From Hemerocallis citrina (Eukaryota > Streptophyta > Magnoliopsida > Asparagales > Asphodelaceae): a DNA stretch of 64,000 nucleotides. A model generated the notes under the pieces. It saw nothing but the letters and a program-made list of their open reading frames with translations. It did not search any database and was not told where the DNA came from. A program made the translations under genes and the position numbers. Shown piece after piece: positions 59,292 through 64,000 of the stretch; position 1 is the first letter of the stretch, and each line of letters begins with the position of its first letter. The stretch lies in contig CM030366.1 in assembly GCA_017893485.1 (NCBI GenBank), positions 53,896,568-53,960,567 of the forward strand, in the 5' to 3' direction.

Positions 59292-60589
59292 TTAGAGAGG
59301 CGTTGGTACTCTCTCTTGGTACTTTAAGAGATGGTCGGCATTCCATGTCCTAGGGATCTCCCTGCCTTTGAGGTCTTCTAGTCTGTACGTGCCGGGCCGA
59401 ACTTCTTTGACGATCTTGTAAGGTCCCTCCCAGTTCGGAGCGAGTTTACTCTTCTGACCGGGGAAAGAGATGGCCAACTTCCTGAGGACCAGATCTCCTT
59501 CTTTGAGGTCGGTAGGACGGACTTTCTTGTTGTATGCCATCTCGATCCTTCTTCGGTAGCTTTGTTGACGAATGGCAGCTCTTTCTCGGATCTCATCTAT
59601 CAGGTCTAGACTTGCTTGGAGCTCTCTGGCATTTTTCTCCTATTAGACGAGGAGAAGGTATTCCGACTTCCAGGGGGATGATGGCCTCGGACTAATAGGT
59701 GAGATTAAATGGGCTCTCTCCTGTGGGGGTCCGTTTTATGGTGCGGCAGTTCCACAGCACGTTGGGAAGCTGATCGACCCATAAGCCTTTGGCACACTTA
59801 TCTTACCTCTTCTTAATGCCGGAGAGGATCTGTCGGTTAGCATTTTCGGCTTGGCCATTCGACTGAGGATGAGAGACAGAGGAGAACCGGTGTTGGATGG
59901 CAAGGTCTTCGCATAGAGCTCGGAAGGCAGCCCTGGTGAACTGGGTTCCGTTGTCTATTATTAGGACCCTAGGAACGCCGAATCGGAAGATCACGCTCTT
60001 CCAAAAGAACTGGACGACCTTGCTTTCGGTGATCGTGGCCAAGGGCTCGGCCTCTATCCATTTCCAGAAGTAGTCGATCGCCATGACTAAGAATTTGAAC
60101 TGTCCGGGAGCTGGCGGAAATGGCCCTAGTAAATCCATCCCCCACATTGCGAAGGGGATCGAACTTGATAGGGAAGTGAGTGGAGCTTGTGGGAGGCATC
60201 GGATGTCGGAGTACTTCTGATAGGAGCTGCATTGCCGAACGTGCCGTTCGGCGTCTTGTGGGAGAGTGGGCCAGAAATATCCGTATTTCAACACCATGCG
60301 TGCTAGAGCTTTGGAACCCGAATGTGCTCCGCCGATGCCCTCATGAAGTTCTTGCAGGGCGTAGTCGGCTTGCACGGGGGAGAGGCATCTCAGGTACGGC
60401 CTGCCGTCGACCTGTGTGAAGGAGCGTTTGTATAGGATGCCTCCGTTCAGTGTGTAATGCTCGGCCCAGGTTCTTACTCTTCGAGCTTCCTTGGGATCCT
60501 CGGGGAGGAGTCCGTCCCTTAAAAATTCGATGAGGGGTTTCATCCAGTTATCTTCAAGTAGGACAGACAGCGACTCTATGGAGTCGGAG
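59292..60589 (-). pseudogene. Element F integrase, broken
   Basis: The zinc region has HEGIGGAHSG and RQCSSYQKYSD, where the second Cys of the CxxC pair is Tyr. The core has AMWGMDLLGPFP (first Asp), IIDNGTQFT (second Asp) and SHPQSNGQAENANRQI (Glu). A TAA near 59800 ends the long frame. After stops and a frame change near 59640 the C-terminal module returns at 59540-59292 (KLAPNWEGPYKIVKEVRPGT, DLKGREIPRTWNADHL), as in Tat integrases. It joins cDNA to the target in the nucleus; this copy is inactive. Confidence 0.88.
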
Positions 60590-61512
60590 GTTTCTTCCTC
60601 TATACTCGGCTTCAGAAGAACCTCTATCAAGACGGTCTGCTGGAGACCTTGAAGGGAGGAAGAGGCTAGTTTGGAGAGGGCGTCGGCCTGAGCATTTTCT
60701 TCTCGGGGGATTCTTTGGATGAGGGCTTCTTCAAATAGTGCCATGAGGCTCTTGACTTTGGCTAAGTATTTAACCATCCTGTCATCACGTGCTTCATACT
60801 CGCCGAGGACCTGATTGACGAATAGTTGAGAGTCGCTAAAGATCCGGAGGCGTTGGGCCCCTGCATTTCGAGCCATTCCAAGGCCGGCTATGAGTGTCTC
60901 GTATTCTGCTTCGTTGTTCGAGGCCTTGAAGTTGATACGGAGGGAGTATTGGAGGATGAAGTCATCTGGGCCTGCCAGAATGACCCCTGCCCCGCTTCCC
61001 TCACTACAGGAGGATCCGTCCACATAAACTGACCAGACGGGTGGTCCTTTCACTGTTTGGCTGGACTCGGGGATGGTACTTTCAACTATGAATTCTGCTA
61101 AGGCCTGAGACTTGATCGCGGTCCAAGGCTGATAAGTTATATCGTGCTGGCTCAGCTCGATAGACCACTTCATAAGGCGACCCGATGTCTCCGGCTTGTG
61201 GAGGACCTGCTTCAGTGGCTGGTCGGTAAGAACGACCACTGAATGGGACTGAAAGTACGGATGAAGCTTTCTTGCGGCCATCACCAGAGCATAAGCCATC
61301 TTTTCTATCTTCGGGTATCGGAGCTCGGCGTCCCGAAGCACCTTGCTCACATAGTAGATGGGCTTCTGAGCCCGGTCTTCTTCCCTTACTAAAACGGCGC
61401 TGAGAGTCTGTTCGGAGGCTGCCAAGTAGAGGTAGAGGGGTTCTCCGGGAATTGGTTTGCTGAGGAGAGGAGGATTGACGAGATAAGCCTTGAGCTGGTC
61501 GAAGGACTCCTG
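60590..61512 (-). pseudogene. Element F RNase H and archaeal-type RNase H
   Basis: The first RNase H (61425 to about 61090) has EQTLSAVLVREEDRAQKPIY and VLTDQPLKQVLHKPETSGRL. The second begins VWSVYVDGSSCSEGSGAG near 61035 and keeps the acidic set: Asp in YVDGSS, Glu in NNEAEYE, Asp in FSDSQLF and Asp in NAQADALSKL. Two RNase H domains in series mark the Tat lineage. A TAA at about 61513 separates this frame from the RT. The segment itself is open. Confidence 0.9.
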
Positions 61513-63199
61513 TTACTGCCGTCCCCATTCGAAACCCTTAGCCCCCCTGAGGGCCTTGAAGAAGGGGAGGCATTTCTCCCCGGACTTCGAGAGAAAACGC
61601 CCTATGGCGGCCAAGCGGCCTGTCAACCTCTGAACTTCCTTAACATTCTTGGGGGGTGCCATGTCTAATATGGCCTTGATTTTCTCTGGGTTTGCTTCAA
61701 TTCCTCGCTGGCTAACCATGAAGCCGAGGAACTTTCCTGACGAGACACCGAACGCACACTTGTTCGGATTGAGTCTCATGTTGTGCTTTCTCAGAACATC
61801 AAACGCCTCTTGGAGGTCGGTTACATGGTCAGGACCTCGGATGCTTTTTACAAGTATGTCATCAACATACACTTCCATATTATGACCAATTTAAGCTTGG
61901 AAAACCTTGTTGACGAGGCGTTGGTATGTGGCTCTGGCATTCTTCAGACCGAAGGGCATGACCCTGTAGCAATAGAGGCCCTGGTCGGTTACGAATGAGG
62001 TCTTCGGGATATCCAGAGGGAACATCCGGATCTGGTTGTAGCCTGAGAAGGCATCCATGAAGTTGAGGAGTTCATGTCCCGAGGTGGCATCGATCAGAGT
62101 GTCAATACTCGGAAGAGGAAAGGGATCCTTGGGGCAGGCCTTGTTGAGATCAGTAAAATCAATACAAATCCTCCATGTCCCATTAGACTTCTTCACAATT
62201 ACTACATTTGACAACAACTTGGGATAGTTCACCTCTTGTATGAACCGGGCCTTCAAGAGCTTGTCCACCTCCTCTTTTATGGCTAGCTGGTGCTCGGGGG
62301 CGAACTTGCGCCTCTTCTGCTGAACCTGTTTGGACCCCGGAACAACGCTGAGGCGGTGGACTAAGAGCTCTTCGAAAATTCCGTGCATGTCTGCAGCTGA
62401 CCAAGCAAAGAGGTCTTGGTTCCTTCGGATGCACTGTACAATGTCCGAGCATAGGGCGGACGGGAGGGTCTTGCTAACAAAGAACTTGCAAGTTGGATCC
62501 TGCTCAGAGAAGAGCACTCCCTCCAATTCATCCACCGGCTCGGACGTCGGTCGGGCAGCATCTTGGAAGATTTCTAGAGTTTCTAAGGAGAGGACTGGTC
62601 CGAGGGTAGAGGACATATAGCACTTACGGGCCGTTTCCTGATTGCCCCTTACTTCCCCCACCCCGGCCTGGGTGGGGAATTTCATCTTAAGATGGTATGC
62701 TGAAGGAACAGCTTCCAGAGCTGCTAGGCCGGGTCGGCCTAGGATGACATTGTAAGCTGCAGGGACATCCACAACCATAAAATCCATCGCCTCCGTTCGG
62801 GCAGTAGGAGTTTTTCCAGCGGTTACGTCGAGGGTGATTACCCTTTCAATAGTCACTGGCACTCCCGTGAACCCATGGAGCGTGTATCCGGCGGGCTTGA
62901 GTCTATCTCGGGAGAGCTTTAGGCCTTTGAAAGCGGCGAGGAAGAGGATGTTAACGGAGCTGCCATTGTCTACTAGGATCCTCTCCACTTTAAAGTTCGC
63001 CATGTGGAGGCTGATGACGAGTGCGTCACAATGAGGGGTGCAGACACCTTCAAGATCTTCGTCTGAGAACGTGATGGGCACTTCGAGGCCTTTGGGAGGA
63101 GGGGTGGCTCGGACCGAGTTGACTTCTCTTGTAAATGCCTTCCGAGAGGAGTTTGAGGAGCCCCCCATTGGGCCCCCATGAATGAGGTGGAGGACTCGC
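61513..63199 (-). pseudogene. Element F protease and reverse transcriptase
   Basis: The protease motif LVDNGSSVNILF lies near 62970. The RT region runs from EVDKLLKARFIQEVNYPKLL through WRICIDFTDLNKACPKDPFP and FMDAFSGYNQIRMFP to the catalytic VYVDDILVKS near 61870, with both aspartates intact. A TAA at about 61891 splits the RT just before that motif, and another TAA ends the next frame at about 61513. Both look like single-base changes. The protein otherwise follows the Tat consensus and is far better kept than in element A. Confidence 0.9.
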
Positions 63200-64000
63200 T
63201 CTTCCTCGAAGTCGGGCGTCTCATCTCGTTCCGGGCGCTTATTAGCCCCCCGAGGCGGGGGAGGAAGTTCGGTTCGGTCCTTTCTTACGAACTTTGTTAG
63301 CTGCCCCCTCTGGATAAGGGCTTCTATCTCATTCTTTAGGGCCCGACAATTGTTGGTGTCATGGCCGTGATCCCGATGATAACGACACCACTTCTCTTTA
63401 TCCCTTTTCTTGGCAGGGGTGTTCATCCTCGGAGCAGGAGGTATGATCCCTTCCTTCTCAACTTCCATCAGAATGGTAGAGACATTAGTGTTGAGGGGAG
63501 TAAACTTCTCGAATCTGGGGGGAGGTCGGCGCTGGCTGGCATTATCCTTCTGGAGCTTCTTGGCTCCTTCCTCTTCTGTTCCCTTTCTCTTAAACCCGGA
63601 GGAAGACCCCTCCAAGTTGGGGCGGTGCTCGGCTTCTTCGGCCCGAATGTACTTTTCACTTCGGAGGAGGAGGTCAGAGAAGTTCTGTGGGGGCTTCTTG
63701 GCGAGGGAGGAGCGGAGCTTGGGATTGAGGACATTGGACTGAAATGCTGCTGCAGCGACCGACTGGTCGAGGGATGCTATGGACCTGGCTTCAGCTGTAA
63801 ACCTCTTCACATAGTCTCTCAACCTCTCACTCTTCTTCTGGTGGAGGTACAGTAGCGAGATGCTGGTCTTCTCGGTTCTACGGCTACTTACAAAATGGGT
63901 GACGAAGAGGGTTTCGAATTGCTCGAAGGAGAATATTGAGGAGGGGGCAAGGCGAGAGTACCATTCTCGAGCTGGACCCTTGAGAGTTGCGGGAAAGGTT
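63200..64000 (-). pseudogene. Element F gag, 5' end beyond the window
   Basis: The frame is open from the right edge (FPATLKGPAREWYSRLAP) through LRDYVKRFTAEARSI to the basic region and a zinc-knuckle-like CRYHRDHGHDTNNC at about 63387-63346, the Tat form. It continues into the protease without a stop, so gag and pol are in one frame here. The N-terminus lies right of 64000. Confidence 0.85.

Larger units (their letters stand above)
52309..64000 (-). mobile_element. Element F: Tat-clade retrotransposon with antisense genes, 3' part
   Basis: Minus orientation, running off the right edge. From its 5' side: gag (63200-64000+), protease-RT (61513-63199), RNase H plus archaeal-type RNase H (60590-61512), integrase (59292-60589), a 113-bp tandem array (58451-59125), two plus-strand antisense coding units (54788-57705), a 224-bp tandem array (53330-54363), PPT, and the 3' LTR (52309-52905). 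An antisense ORF and 3' tandem repeats after pol are known in Tat elements such as Retand and Grande. The 5' LTR is outside the window. Confidence 0.85.

Overview
The window is nuclear DNA of a flowering plant, most likely a eudicot. It has an intron-rich kinesin-5 gene with GT-AG introns, MITEs in introns and intergenic DNA, and Ty3/gypsy LTR retrotransposons of the plant Tekay-like chromovirus and Tat clades. No prokaryotic, organellar or CRISPR content is seen.

Layout. (1) 1-9,920: a kinesin-5 (BimC/KRP125-type) motor gene on the minus strand, with 17 coding exons readable and the C-terminal exons lost off the left edge. Its introns carry MITE-like elements. (2) 9,921-12,240: a spacer with a 41-base C run, a Tat-like LTR remnant and a second copy of a MITE family also found in a kinesin intron. 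(3) 12,240 to the right edge: nested LTR retrotransposons.

The nest has five levels. Element A (Tat clade, plus, heavily decayed) is cut at 18,203 by element B (chromovirus, plus, 3.3-kb LTRs). Element B is cut inside pol at 23,963 by element C, a ~5.05-kb minus-strand solo-LTR-like unit (TSD ACCTC). Element C is cut at 27,534 by element D, a non-autonomous plus-strand element without gag-pol (TSD GCAAC). The 3' LTR of D is cut at 33,993 by element E, a nearly intact minus-strand chromovirus of 11.9 kb (TSD GATTC). Separately, the 3' LTR of B is cut at 52,308 by element F, a minus-strand Tat element that runs off the right edge. F carries genes antisense to its own gag-pol, flanked by 224-bp and 113-bp tandem arrays.

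Relations. D and E share the primer-binding site, leader, polypurine tract and LTR blocks, so D looks like a non-autonomous partner mobilised by an E-type element. The LTR pairs are most diverged in B, less in D and least in E, which matches the nesting order. Most of the nonsense codons examined could come from CAG or CAA by C-to-T change, as expected for methylated, silenced repeats. The most unusual points are the truncated initiator-tRNA-like sequence and in-frame 27-bp repeat inside D, probable introns in the E gag/protease region, and the antisense genes of F. All calls were made by reading the sequence; no database search was run.
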